A stretch of 64,000 nucleotides of DNA from a bacterium M00.F.Ca.ET.205.01.1.1 (GTDB taxonomy: Bacteria > Pseudomonadota > Alphaproteobacteria > Rhizobiales > Rhizobiaceae). Position 1 is the stretch's first letter. Every line of letters starts with the position of its first letter. The translations under genes were made by a program, and so were the position numbers. Positions 53,766-61,787 of the stretch are shown here, in pieces. Where the stretch lies: positions 124,001 through 188,000 of the forward strand of contig SRUQ01000006.1 in NCBI GenBank assembly GCA_004791255.1, given 5' to 3'. The notes under the pieces were generated by a model. The model did not search any database. It was not told the DNA's origin and saw only the letters and a program-made list of their open reading frames with translations.

Positions 53766-54698
53766 TCAGCCTTCCAGCTTCTGCAGATGCTGTTCGAGAT
53801 AGGGCCTGAGATGCTGATGCTGCGTCGGCAGCTTCAGCGCTTCGCCGAGATGAGCGGTATCCTCATCGCGGTCGAAACCCGGCTCGTTGGTAGCCACTTC
53901 GAACAGCACGCCGCCCGGCGTGCGGAAATAGATCGCCCAGAAATAGTCGCGGTCGATCACGGGGGTCACGCCATAGCCCGTATCGATCAAGGCCTTGCGC
54001 ACTTCGAGCTGCTTGGCGCGGTTCTCGACGGCGAAGGCGACATGGTGGACCGAACCCGCGCCGAGGTCGGCGAAGGCCGCGGTCGGCAGCGATTCGATGT
54101 CGACGACATCGGCGCCGTTGCCGTTCTTGACCGCCAGCCGCCTGACATTGCCCGACTTGCCGACCTCCTCGTAGCCCATGAATTTCAACAGCTCCTCGGT
54201 GGCGCCGCCATCCTTCAGCCTCAGCGAGACCGAGTGAAAGCCACGGATCGCTTCATCGGCGGGAACGCCACCCTTCACCCAGGGCGCGCGGCTGTCGGCC
54301 TTGTCCTCGACGAGCGCGAAGCCGTCGCCGTCGGGACCGGCAAACCTGAGCCGCTTCTCGCCGAAGGCTTCTTCGCGTGAGACGCCGGTGACACCTTCGT
54401 CCGTGAAGCGCTTTTCCCAATAGGCGAGCGTGCCTTCGGGCACGGAGTAGACCGTGGTGCCGACTTCGCCGACGCCATGGCGGCCCTTGCCGATGTTGGG
54501 GAACGGAAAATAGGTCATCACCGAACCAGGCGTGCCGACCTCGTCGGCGTAGTAGAGGTGGTAGACGTCAGGCGCGTCGAAATTGACTGTCTTCTTCACC
54601 CGGCGCAGGCCGAGCTTGTGGGTGAAGAAATCATTGTTCTGGCGCGCATCCCTGGCCATTGAGGTGACGTGATGCAGGCCTTTGATTTGGTCGAGCAT
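53766..54698 (-). CDS. VOC-family ring-cleaving dioxygenase, MhqO-like
   Basis: The 310-residue protein has two pairs of VOC modules. LHHVTSMARDARQNNDFFTHKLGL opens the first, and GFHSVSLRL and VHHVAFAVENR give further metal-type positions, with the closing GGVLFEVATNEPGFD. Relatives include MhqO and other glyoxalase-like dioxygenases. The ATG follows AAGGAGC; the long frame upstream is not conserved. A dyad about 110 bases upstream probably binds a local regulator, none of which is encoded beside it. Confidence 0.88.
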   Translation of the reverse strand: MLDQIKGLHHVTSMARDARQNNDFFTHKLGLRRVKKTVNFDAPDVYHLYYADEVGTPGSVMTYFPFPNIGKGRHGVGEVGTTVYSVPEGTLAYWEKRFTDEGVTGVSREEAFGEKRLRFAGPDGDGFALVEDKADSRAPWVKGGVPADEAIRGFHSVSLRLKDGGATEELLKFMGYEEVGKSGNVRRLAVKNGNGADVVDIESLPTAAFADLGAGSVHHVAFAVENRAKQLEVRKALIDTGYGVTPVIDRDYFWAIYFRTPGGVLFEVATNEPGFDRDEDTAHLGEALKLPTQHQHLRPYLEQHLQKLEG

Positions 54699-54810
54699 GA
54701 TCTTGCTCCTTCCCTTATGTTTGTGCGGCCCTTGCCGCTGTCCACGCCAATATGAGGATCCCCACCTCAGAGGCAAAGGCGGCAAACACAGGATGGACCG
54801 TGCTGTAAAA

Positions 54811-54837
54811 GTGAACAATCGGAAGATACTTGTTCAC
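54811..54837. promoter_or_regulatory. operator dyad between the VOC operon and the sulfatase
   Basis: GTGAACAA and TTGTTCAC form a perfect 8-bp inverted repeat with 11 bases between. It lies 113 bases before the VOC dioxygenase and 81 before the sulfatase start. The regulator is not known. Confidence 0.65.
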
Positions 54838-54917
54838 CAATCGGTCACGGGGTCATCTTGCGTCAACGCCGGAAATCGGCTCCATGGGCGGTATGCAATA
54901 GGGGAAGGTTATCGCAA

Positions 54918-56477
54918 GTGACTGGAAAAGGCAGGCGGCCAAATGTCCTCCTCATCACCTGCGACCAGTGGCGCGGCGACTGCCTGTCGGCATCAGGCCA
55001 TACCCTGGTAAAAACGCCGAATGCCGACGCGCTGGCGGCTGAAGGTGTCTTGTTCCGGCGTCACTATGGCGGTGCGGCGCCTTGTTCGCCGGCGCGCGCC
55101 TCCCTCTACACCGGCCTCTACCAGATGAACAACCGCGTCTGCCGCAACGGCACGCCGCTCGATGCCCGCCACGGCAATATCGCGCTCGCCGCGCGCGGCA
55201 TCGGCTACGACCCGACCTTGTTCGGCTATACCGACGTGTCGCTCGACCCGCGCCAGCTTGCATCGGCTGATCCACGATTGCGCAGCTATGAAGGCGTGCT
55301 GCCCGGCTTCACCGTTCGCCAGTTGCTGCCCGAACATCAGAAGCAGTGGCTGTCCTGGCTGAAGCTGCAGGGCATCGACGCAAGCGCCGGATCTCCTGAC
55401 ATCCATCGTCCCGTCGGCGAAGCGGACGGCGCGGTGACGGAAGCACCGCCCGTCTACTCGAAAGACCAGACGCCGACAGCCTTCCTTGCCGGCGAGTTCA
55501 TCCGCTGGCTGAGCGAGCAGGAGGAGGCCACCCCATGGTTTGCGCATTTGTCTTTCATCAGCCCGCATCCGCCCTTTATCGTGCCCGAACCGTACAACAC
55601 CCAATACGATCCGGCGGACGGCCCCACTTTTCACTGCGCGGAAAGCTGGCGTGCGGAGTCTCAGGGCCACCCCTACATCGCCTATCATCTCAGCCAGCAA
55701 AACCGCGCGAAGTTCCGCCCCGGCGCCACCGGCAAGGTCCACGATTGGAGCGAGGATGATTTCCGCCAGATCCGGGCAATCTACTACGGCATGATTTCCG
55801 AGGTCGATGCGCAGCTCGGCCGGATATGGCAGGCGCTGAAGAACGAAGGGGCGTGGGACGACACCCTCATCGTCCTCACCTCCGACCACGCCGAAATGAT
55901 GGGCGACCATTTCATGCTGGGCAAGGGCGGCTATTTCGACGGCAGCTACCACATCCCGCTGATCATCCGCGATCCACGCCATCGCAAGGCCGCCGGCAGC
56001 GCTGTCGATCGCTTCACCGAAGCGGTGGACATTTTGCCGACGCTCATCGACCTGCTCGGCGAGGATCCCGAACCGCACCTTGACGGCTGCTCGCTGAAAC
56101 CATTCCTGAGCGGTGGAACTCCCGCCGTGTGGCGCGACGCCGCGCACTGGGAGTTCGACTTCCGCTCGATCGCTGACGGCGACGCCGAGCAGCATTTCGG
56201 CATTGCCTCGCGCCAGTGCAACCTCGCCGTCATCCGCACCAAGAAATTCAAATACGTGCATTTCGGCGGCGGCTTGCCGCCCTTGCTTTTCAACGTCGAG
56301 GCCGACCCCGGCGAATTGAACAACCTCGCCAGCAGCCCTGCACATTTTTCCACCCGGCTGGAATTCGCCGAAAGGCTGCTTGCCTGGCGGGCCGAACATC
56401 TCGACCAATCCTTGGCACTGGCCGAACTGACAGAAAATGGCGTCGTTGGCCATTTCAGTAGGGCAGTAATGGAGTAG
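54918..56477 (+). CDS. formylglycine sulfatase / phosphonate monoester hydrolase family
   Basis: The 519-residue protein opens with NVLLITCDQWRGD (metal Asp), carries the modification motif CSPAR with Cys at residue 56, and has SDHAEMMGDH near 320 and KFKYVHF near the end. The Cys becomes formylglycine in active enzymes. Length and this layout match the phosphonate monoester hydrolase branch known from Rhizobium, which also cleaves phosphodiesters and sulfates. There is no signal peptide, so it acts in the cytoplasm. The GTG start follows GGGGAAGG. The last eight residues (FSRAVME region) come from a decayed 8-bp repeat, so the C-terminus may be altered. Confidence 0.88.
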   Translation: MTGKGRRPNVLLITCDQWRGDCLSASGHTLVKTPNADALAAEGVLFRRHYGGAAPCSPARASLYTGLYQMNNRVCRNGTPLDARHGNIALAARGIGYDPTLFGYTDVSLDPRQLASADPRLRSYEGVLPGFTVRQLLPEHQKQWLSWLKLQGIDASAGSPDIHRPVGEADGAVTEAPPVYSKDQTPTAFLAGEFIRWLSEQEEATPWFAHLSFISPHPPFIVPEPYNTQYDPADGPTFHCAESWRAESQGHPYIAYHLSQQNRAKFRPGATGKVHDWSEDDFRQIRAIYYGMISEVDAQLGRIWQALKNEGAWDDTLIVLTSDHAEMMGDHFMLGKGGYFDGSYHIPLIIRDPRHRKAAGSAVDRFTEAVDILPTLIDLLGEDPEPHLDGCSLKPFLSGGTPAVWRDAAHWEFDFRSIADGDAEQHFGIASRQCNLAVIRTKKFKYVHFGGGLPPLLFNVEADPGELNNLASSPAHFSTRLEFAERLLAWRAEHLDQSLALAELTENGVVGHFSRAVME

Positions 56478-56596
56478 GGCAGCAAGGTGTACCAGCATCG
56501 ACGCCGCACCCTACTGCCCTACTGCCCTACTGCCCTACTGCCCTACTGCCCTACTGCCCTACTGCCCTACTGCCCTACTGCCCTACTGCCCTACCG
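56456..56596. repeat. 8-bp tandem repeat array with inverted partner at convergent gene ends
   Basis: CCCTACTG occurs ten times without a change at 56509-56588, followed by an eleventh unit with one difference (CCCTACCG). Just inside the sulfatase end, 56456-56479, three imperfect units run in the opposite sense (CAGTAGGG, CAGTAATG, GAGTAGGG). The 3' ends of both convergent genes are built from this repeat, and a hairpin between the two parts could end both transcripts. Confidence 0.95.
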
Positions 56597-57931
56597 CAGT
56601 ATCATCCTCTGCTCGTCGCGCTTCTCGGCATAGCTGCCCTTGTCGTAGGCGGGCTGCGCCTCGAGCTGTTCCTTGGTGAAGGTCGTGTAGAGGTATTTCT
56701 TGCCATCCTTGTCGGTCATGAATTTCAGATTATCCATGCCGACCGCCACTTCCTTCTCGCCGATGCCGAGGAAGCCGCCGACGTCGATGATGACCGCGTC
56801 CGCCTTCTTGTCCGGTGCCAGCACGACATCGCCGATTTCGCCGACCATCGCATCGTTGGCGCCATAGACGGTGGTGCCCTTCAGGTCGTCGACCCTGATC
56901 TCACCGATCGGCATGGCGGTTAGCGTCGACTTGTCGATGGCAGCCGTCTTGGTCTGATCGGGTGCCGACGCATCGGGTGCCGTAGCCGCCGGAGCCTCGG
57001 CCGTCTTTTCCGCCGGCTTGACTGCGGGCGCCGTCGTTTCGGCAGGTGCGGTGGCGGGCGCGGTAGCGGCCGGCTCATTGGATGCGGTCGTTGCCGGGAC
57101 GGGATCATAGGCCTTGCGGTTGAAATCCGGCTGTGCCTGCAGCTCTTCCTTGGTCGTCTGCGCCACCAGCCAGCGGTCGCCGTTCTTCTCCGCCCACTGC
57201 GCCTTGTTGAAATCATAGGTAACATTCTTGGCGCCGATGCCAAGGAACCCACCGACCCCGATGACCAGGGATTCGGCCTTGCCCTCCTTGCTCAGCACAA
57301 TGTCGTTGACGTCGCCGATCTTCTGCGCGTCGTCGCCCGTGCCGTTATAGACATTCTCGCCGATGATGTTGGTGGCGAGGTTGCCTTCAGCGCGCTTCAC
57401 CGGCTCGGGTGCGGCATTCATATCAGCGGGCGCCTGCGCGGTGTCGGTTGACGTAGCGGGTGCCGCCGGAGCCTGCGCGTCAGTCGATGCGGCAGACGCC
57501 GGCGCAGGCGCATAAGGCTTGCTGTCGAACTCCGGGTGCGCGGTCAGCTCGTCCTTCGTGGTCTGTGCGACCAGCCAGCGGTCGCCGTTCTTTTCGGCCC
57601 ACTGCAGCTTGTCGTAGTCGAAGGCGACGTTCTTGGTTCCGACGCCCAGAAAGCCGCCGACGCCGATGACCACGGATTTCGCCTGGCCGTCCTTGTCGAA
57701 GACAACGTCGCTGACCTTGCCGATGGTCTCGGCATTGTCGCCAGTGCCATTGTAGACGGACTCTCCAATGATGTTGGTGACGATGCTGCCCTCTGCCTGC
57801 GGCAGCGGCGCGGCGGCTGCCGGTGCTTCCACGGCCGGCGCATCCGCCGGTGCCGGGGTGGCGTTCTGCGCATGGGCGCCGGTCGCGATCAATGTCGCGA
57901 GTGCGGTCGTTGCCAAAAGATTGCGGATCAT
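56591..57931 (-). CDS. secreted protein with three PRC-barrel domains
   Basis: The 446-residue protein has a signal peptide (about residues 1-22, cleavage after AHA) and three similar beta-barrel modules: about 45-130, 185-270 and 350-440. Each has an IGEVxYNG/TTVYG start and VIGVGGFLGVG or VIDVGGFLGIG in the middle. Ala/Pro/Thr-rich linkers separate them. Repeats 1 and 2 are closest (WAEKNGDRWLVAQTT in both), so one likely arose by duplication. The ATG follows GAGGAGA. An EcfG-type promoter lies upstream, so it is probably a stress-induced periplasmic protein. The function of such PRC-barrel proteins is not settled. Confidence 0.88.
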   Translation of the reverse strand: MIRNLLATTALATLIATGAHAQNATPAPADAPAVEAPAAAAPLPQAEGSIVTNIIGESVYNGTGDNAETIGKVSDVVFDKDGQAKSVVIGVGGFLGVGTKNVAFDYDKLQWAEKNGDRWLVAQTTKDELTAHPEFDSKPYAPAPASAASTDAQAPAAPATSTDTAQAPADMNAAPEPVKRAEGNLATNIIGENVYNGTGDDAQKIGDVNDIVLSKEGKAESLVIGVGGFLGIGAKNVTYDFNKAQWAEKNGDRWLVAQTTKEELQAQPDFNRKAYDPVPATTASNEPAATAPATAPAETTAPAVKPAEKTAEAPAATAPDASAPDQTKTAAIDKSTLTAMPIGEIRVDDLKGTTVYGANDAMVGEIGDVVLAPDKKADAVIIDVGGFLGIGEKEVAVGMDNLKFMTDKDGKKYLYTTFTKEQLEAQPAYDKGSYAEKRDEQRMILR

Positions 57932-58023
57932 GATGATGTCTCCTCGTGCGTAATTTCCTAATACGCCACGCCCGATTCGAGCCGTCGCCGGAGGCGAGAT
58001 GGACGCGACATTGGTCCGTTCAC

Positions 58024-58048
58024 AACGCCGTGATGACATTGTTGTTCC
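58024..58048 (-). promoter_or_regulatory. EcfG-type promoter of the PRC-barrel gene
   Basis: On the minus strand GGAAC and CGTT are separated by 16 bases, matching the -35/-10 consensus of the general stress sigma factor. The -10 element is 93 bases before the gene's ATG. Confidence 0.8.
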
Positions 58049-58122
58049 GATGTAATTGACCGCGCATAGTCCCCCCGAGCGGCATCCGGGGACGCCTGGC
58101 CGGCGGCGGATTCACCATGCCG

Positions 58123-58148
58123 GGAACCTTTTTGCCCTTCTTGCCGTT
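58123..58148 (+). promoter_or_regulatory. possible EcfG-type promoter of the diacylglycerol-kinase-like gene
   Basis: GGAAC and CGTT lie on the plus strand with a 17-base spacer, one more than the other sites here. It is about 55 bases before the ATG and forms a divergent pair with the PRC-barrel promoter. Confidence 0.6.
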
Positions 58149-58202
58149 TCAGCCGTCGGCTGGATGTCTCCAGCTTGGGTTTGTCGGAAGAACGGAGCGG
58201 GC

Positions 58203-59120
58203 ATGCGGTTTGCAGCGGTGCTGAACCGGGATGGTGGCACCTTGCGTACTACCAACCTGGATGCTTTGCGCGATCGCCTGCACGACACGCTGAAAAGGGC
58301 AGGCCATTCCGTTGACATCGACGTGGTTGCCGGCAGGGATATTGTCCAGGCCCTTGACAGCGCAACGTCGCGCCGCTCCGTCGATGTCGTTCTGGCTGGC
58401 GGTGGCGACGGTACGATCTCGGCCGCCGCGGCGCGGCTGATGGGCAAGAAGAAGGCACTGGCCATCCTGCCCGCCGGAACCATGAACCTTTTTGCTCGAG
58501 GGCTTGGCATTCCACAGACGCTCGATGCGGCACTGCAATCCTTCGCTGAAGGGGAAGTGACAGCGGTCGATATCGCCACCGCCAACGGGCGGCCTTTCGT
58601 GCATCAATTCTCCATCGGCATGCATGCCCGGATGGTGCAGTTGCGCCAGGGAATGGAATTCGGTTCGCGGCTGGGAAAGATGCGGGCATCCGCGAAGGCG
58701 GCATGGGCGACAATCAATAATCCGCCGGCCATGGCCATCACCCTGACCATTGGCGAAGCCGAGATCGTGGTGCGCGCCACCGGCATCGGCGTCACCAACA
58801 ATCTGTTTGGGGAGGGCCACCTGCCCTTCGCCGACAATCCCGCCGGCGGTGTGCTCGGCATCTACGTCACCGTGGCACGGCAGCGTGCCGAACTGGTCAA
58901 GTTCTTCTTCAACGTGGCGCGCGGCAAATGGCGCGACAATGAGCATGTCGAAATCCATCAGACCGAACGGGCGGTGCTGAAAATCCAGTCGGCCAGGAAA
59001 TGGCGGGCGGTCATCGACGGCGAGTTGACCGACCTCGCTCGCGAAACGACGATCGAAATCCACCCGGGCGCGTTGAATGTGCTGGTGCCGAGGCACGCGG
59101 CATGGGCGAAGGCGGCCTAA
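58203..59120 (+). CDS. diacylglycerol kinase-family lipid kinase
   Basis: The 305-residue protein has the catalytic domain motif VDVVLAGGGDGTISAAA near residue 60 and LAILPAGTMNLFARGLG near 90, then a beta-rich second domain. Relatives phosphorylate diacylglycerol, sphingosine or other lipids; some are called YegS-like. The ATG has GGAG upstream and begins the conserved AVLNRDGGTL; the frame upstream is longer but less conserved. It may be part of the stress regulon, judging by its promoter. The lipid substrate is not resolved. Confidence 0.85.
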   Translation: MRFAAVLNRDGGTLRTTNLDALRDRLHDTLKRAGHSVDIDVVAGRDIVQALDSATSRRSVDVVLAGGGDGTISAAAARLMGKKKALAILPAGTMNLFARGLGIPQTLDAALQSFAEGEVTAVDIATANGRPFVHQFSIGMHARMVQLRQGMEFGSRLGKMRASAKAAWATINNPPAMAITLTIGEAEIVVRATGIGVTNNLFGEGHLPFADNPAGGVLGIYVTVARQRAELVKFFFNVARGKWRDNEHVEIHQTERAVLKIQSARKWRAVIDGELTDLARETTIEIHPGALNVLVPRHAAWAKAA

Positions 59121-59143
59121 CCCAAGGCAACAGGGCCGCCAAG

Positions 59144-59320
59144 CTAGCCGCTTCCCGAACCGGTGCCTTGTTCCGTGGTCGGCGTCTTGACGAGTTCGCC
59201 GTAGATTTCAGCGATCCCCCAGGCGACGAAGGCCAGCAAGAGCGCGGCGACCAGGATTCGCAGACCATGCCAGCCCCAGTGTCCCTGGCGTGCCTTGTTC
59301 TCGGGAATGATCTTGATCAT
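59144..59320 (-). CDS. 58-residue small membrane protein
   Basis: The product has a charged N-terminus (MIKIIPENKARQGHWG), one hydrophobic helix (about residues 22-40; LVAALLLAFVAWGIAEIYG) and a short polar tail. The ATG follows a GAGG ribosome site. An EcfG-type promoter lies about 60 bases upstream, and such tiny membrane proteins are common in alphaproteobacterial stress regulons. No function is known. Confidence 0.75.
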   Translation of the reverse strand: MIKIIPENKARQGHWGWHGLRILVAALLLAFVAWGIAEIYGELVKTPTTEQGTGSGSG

Positions 59321-59377
59321 GGCCGGCCTCGATGCGGTGTGGCCCCAATAGGCCCGTCTGGAAGGATATCTTTGGGT

Positions 59378-59402
59378 AACGGTTCCTTGCTGCGAAGGTT
59401 CC
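59378..59402 (-). promoter_or_regulatory. EcfG-type promoter of the small membrane protein gene
   Basis: On the minus strand GGAAC, 16 bases, CGTT. A second GGAAC inside the spacer does not have a CGTT at the right distance. The -10 is 58 bases before the ATG. Confidence 0.78.
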
Positions 59403-59479
59403 GGGTTTGGGCGGGCCCTTCGCAGGCAGATCGACGCGGCGAAGACGCAAGGCGGGCCACACGGCGTTGGGGGCCGCTG

Positions 59480-59778
59480 ATGAACAACGCGACGACACTG
59501 GCGCCGGACCTGCCGGCGCTGCAATACGGATCGCTTTCGATCTCCTCGGGCAAGGTCTCGGCTGGAAGGAGCGAGTACGAAAAGACGCCAGGCGCTTTGT
59601 GCTGACCTGGCGCGAAAGCGGCGGTCCCGAAGTCGCGCCACCCGATCGGCATGGCTTCGGCTCGATCCTGATCCGCCGCAGCCTCGCCAAGGTCATGTCA
59701 AGCGAAGTGACGCATGAGTTCCGCAAGGAAGGCGTGTTCGCTGAAATATCCATGCCGCTGGAAGACTTGCCGAGGTAA
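59480..59778 (+). pseudogene. remnant of an HWE-type sensor histidine kinase
   Basis: The last part, in one frame, reads as the C-terminal ATPase end of HWE/HisKA_2 kinases (FVLTWRESGGPEV, RHGFGSILIRRSL, EVTHEFRKEGVFAEI). The preceding N-box-like piece (ALQYGSLSISSGKVSA) is in another frame, so there is at least one frameshift near 59560-59590. The His-containing and sensor parts are absent. An ORF opened at 59407 would produce only an unrelated N-terminus. It is a decayed paralogue of the kinases that feed PhyR. Confidence 0.75.
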
Positions 59779-59786
59779 CAAGCGCC

Positions 59787-60251
59787 TCAATCCGGCTCGC
59801 CACCCGTCGGTTTATCAGGATCGGACTTCACGTTCTCGCGGTAGATGGCGTAGGCCGCCAAAGCCACGGCGGGACCGAGAACGGCCCCGAGACCGCCCTT
59901 GCCCTTGAGCAGCGCCGGCAGCACGGCGAGTGCGGCGGTAACGCCTATTGCCGTCATGTCGGCCTTGCGGCGTTCAGCCCGACGCCTGGCCCGCGAACTG
60001 GCGGATATCCGGTAGACAAGCAGGATCAGCCCCGCAAGCACCAGGAAACCCGCACCAAAGCCGAGTGCGGCGGCAAATGACCCGTAGCGCGTGGCCGTCC
60101 AGATGTAGGCAGCCCCAACCAGGAAACCGAGCCCGCACAAGGCCGCAATCGCGGCGAGCCCATAGATAATCGCTGCCGTGCGCGCGCGGTGCATGGCGGC
60201 AACCGTCTCGCCCGAGGCGAGACCCGAAAGCAGCGATGCCAGCATCCCCAT
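59787..60251 (-). CDS. holin-X/phage-holin-like membrane protein
   Basis: The 154-residue protein has three or four hydrophobic helices (about residues 27-48, 55-80 and 100-132) with a basic stretch (SSRARRRAERRKAD) between. It resembles the small membrane proteins called putative holin superfamily X, which are not phage lysis proteins in this context. It follows a DUF883 gene by 11 bases, a common pair in envelope stress operons, and shares its EcfG-type promoter. The specific role is unknown. Confidence 0.8.
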   Translation of the reverse strand: MGMLASLLSGLASGETVAAMHRARTAAIIYGLAAIAALCGLGFLVGAAYIWTATRYGSFAAALGFGAGFLVLAGLILLVYRISASSRARRRAERRKADMTAIGVTAALAVLPALLKGKGGLGAVLGPAVALAAYAIYRENVKSDPDKPTGGEPD

Positions 60252-60262
60252 CTGGCGCGAGA

Positions 60263-60589
60263 CTAGCGGCGGGCGAGAAGCGCGAACAGGAAGCCGATGC
60301 CGGCGGCGATCGCCAGCGACGTCACCGGCTTTTCGCGCACGCTCGCCATCATCTGCGCCTCGATATCCCTGGCGTTGCCGCGCAGGCTGTCAAAGGCGGC
60401 CTCGCCCTGGGCGCGCAACTGTTCCACGCCTTCCGTAGCTGCACGGCGGGCAGTGCCATAGCCATGTTCGCCCGTTTTGGCCAACTGCTTGGTGAGTTTA
60501 TCGATATCGGCCTTCAATTGCCTGATGTCAGCTTCGAGGTCTGCGCTCGCTCGCGCCTCGTTGGCGGTCTTCCCAGGGGCAGTTGCCAT
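60263..60589 (-). CDS. DUF883 (ElaB/YqjD-like) membrane-anchored protein
   Basis: The 108-residue protein is mostly an amphipathic helical coil (about residues 10-80; DIRQLKADIDKLTKQLAKTG) ending with a hydrophobic segment and basic tail (SLAIAAGIGFLFALLARR), the ElaB/YqjD layout. Relatives bind ribosomes at the inner membrane in stationary phase. An EcfG-type promoter lies about 30 bases upstream, and the holin-like gene follows. Confidence 0.88.
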   Translation of the reverse strand: MATAPGKTANEARASADLEADIRQLKADIDKLTKQLAKTGEHGYGTARRAATEGVEQLRAQGEAAFDSLRGNARDIEAQMMASVREKPVTSLAIAAGIGFLFALLARR

Positions 60590-60620
60590 AGCTTAACTCC
60601 TTGTGATTGCTGGATTTCAA

Positions 60621-60645
60621 AACGCGCCGCGCGGCTCAAGGTTCC
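60621..60645 (-). promoter_or_regulatory. EcfG-type promoter of the DUF883 operon
   Basis: On the minus strand GGAAC, 16 bases, CGTT. The -10 is 31 bases before the DUF883 ATG. Confidence 0.82.
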
Positions 60646-60828
60646 GATGTCGGGACAAACTAGCCGAAAACGCGTTGGCGCGCACCCGATCCGCAAACAC
60701 GCGACCGAAGGCGTTGTCGGGCCAGCCGCGAGCATCGAGGTTGCGCCCGCCAACAATGGCAGGTTTTTTTAAATGACAGCGCGTCCAATAGCGGTCATGA
60801 CTCGCTGCGTTTGAAGGAGCCATTGCCA

Positions 60829-61215
60829 GTGCCCCCATTGCTCGACGGATTGCGCATTCTTGTCCTGGAGGATGAGCTTCTCATCGCCATGGATGTCGAG
60901 CAGCTTTGCCGCGACCATGGTGCCGGAGAGGTGGCGATCGCCCGCGATCTCGCCGAGATCGAAGGCGGAACGATTGCTGCCCAATTCGATGCAGCCATAG
61001 TCGATCTCATGCTGAGCGGCGCCTCGACGCTCGACTTTGCCGCGCGGCTGCGCGAAGCAGGCTTCCCGTTCGTGTTCGCGTCCGGCTATTCGGACGTGGA
61101 CGAGATCAGGACGTCCTTTCCAGGCATCAGGCTGGTCACCAAACCCTATTCGGGCGACGACCTGGTGGAGGCGGTGGCACTCGCCTGCGGGCGGGTATTC
61201 CAGGATAAGACATAG
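60829..61215 (+). CDS. single-domain response regulator
   Basis: The 128-residue protein is one receiver domain: LRILVLEDELLIAMDVEQL (acidic pair), AAIVDLMLSG (phospho-Asp), VFASGYS and LVTKPYSGDDL (Thr and Lys switch residues). The LEDELLIAMDVE style is that of receivers linked to HWE kinases. The GTG is preferred because AAGGAG lies nine bases before it; a TTG at 60811 is the alternative. It lies next to nepR-ecfG and may take phosphate from PhyK-type kinases as a modulator of the stress response, as SdrG does elsewhere. No EcfG site is seen before it. Confidence 0.85.
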   Translation: MPPLLDGLRILVLEDELLIAMDVEQLCRDHGAGEVAIARDLAEIEGGTIAAQFDAAIVDLMLSGASTLDFAARLREAGFPFVFASGYSDVDEIRTSFPGIRLVTKPYSGDDLVEAVALACGRVFQDKT

Positions 61216-61232
61216 GCCGGCGCCGCCCGCTT

Positions 61233-61784
61233 TCAGTGCGCCGCCGTTCCCGTCACCTGGGTCGAAATCGCGTCGGGACCATATTCGTCCTCGCCTGAGA
61301 TCTTCAAAATCTCTTGCAGCCGCGTGCGCGCCCGGCTGACGCGGCTCTTGATCGTCCCGACCGCGCAGCCGCAGATCTCGGCCGCTTCCTCGTAGGAGAA
61401 GCCCGATGCGCCGATGAGGATGATGGCTTCGCGCTGGTCTTCCGGCAATTGTTCGAGCGCGCTGCGGAAATCCTTGAGGTCGAGCTGACCGTGCTGGGCC
61501 GGATGCACCGCGAGCCTGGCCGTCAGGATGCCGTCGCTGTCCTGCACCTCGCGGCCGCGCTTGCGCATCTGTGAATAGAACTCATTGCGCAGGATGGTGA
61601 AGAGCCAGGCCTTGATGTTGGTGCCGGGCTGGAAGCTTTCATGCTTGTCCCAGGCTTTCACCAGCGTTTCCTGCACGAGATCGTCGGCCTTGTCGGCATT
61701 CTGCGTCAGCGACACGGCGAAGGCCCGCAAGCTTGGGATTGCCCCAAGCAGATCGGTCTTGAAGCCTTGGGAGACCGTTGCCAT
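61233..61784 (-). CDS. ecfG: general stress response ECF sigma factor EcfG
   Basis: The 183-residue sigma factor has region 2 (about residues 15-85; DDLVQETLVKAWDKHESFQPGTN, LRNEFYSQMRKRGREVQD) and region 4 (about 105-170; LPEDQREAIILIGASGFSYEEAAE, VGTIKSRVSRAR). It matches the EcfG group that recognises GGAAC-N16-CGTT. In the resting cell it is held by NepR, encoded three bases upstream, and is released when phosphorylated PhyR captures NepR. It should drive the eight promoters found in this window. Confidence 0.93.
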   Translation of the reverse strand: MATVSQGFKTDLLGAIPSLRAFAVSLTQNADKADDLVQETLVKAWDKHESFQPGTNIKAWLFTILRNEFYSQMRKRGREVQDSDGILTARLAVHPAQHGQLDLKDFRSALEQLPEDQREAIILIGASGFSYEEAAEICGCAVGTIKSRVSRARTRLQEILKISGEDEYGPDAISTQVTGTAAH

Positions 61785-61787
61785 GCC

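Noticed and set aside
56509..56596. CRISPR-like repeat
   Set aside because: The 8-bp units are directly adjacent, without spacers, so this is a simple tandem repeat.
59787..60251. Prophage holin
   Set aside because: The holin-like name is only a family label. The gene pairs with DUF883 behind a stress promoter, and no other phage genes are near.
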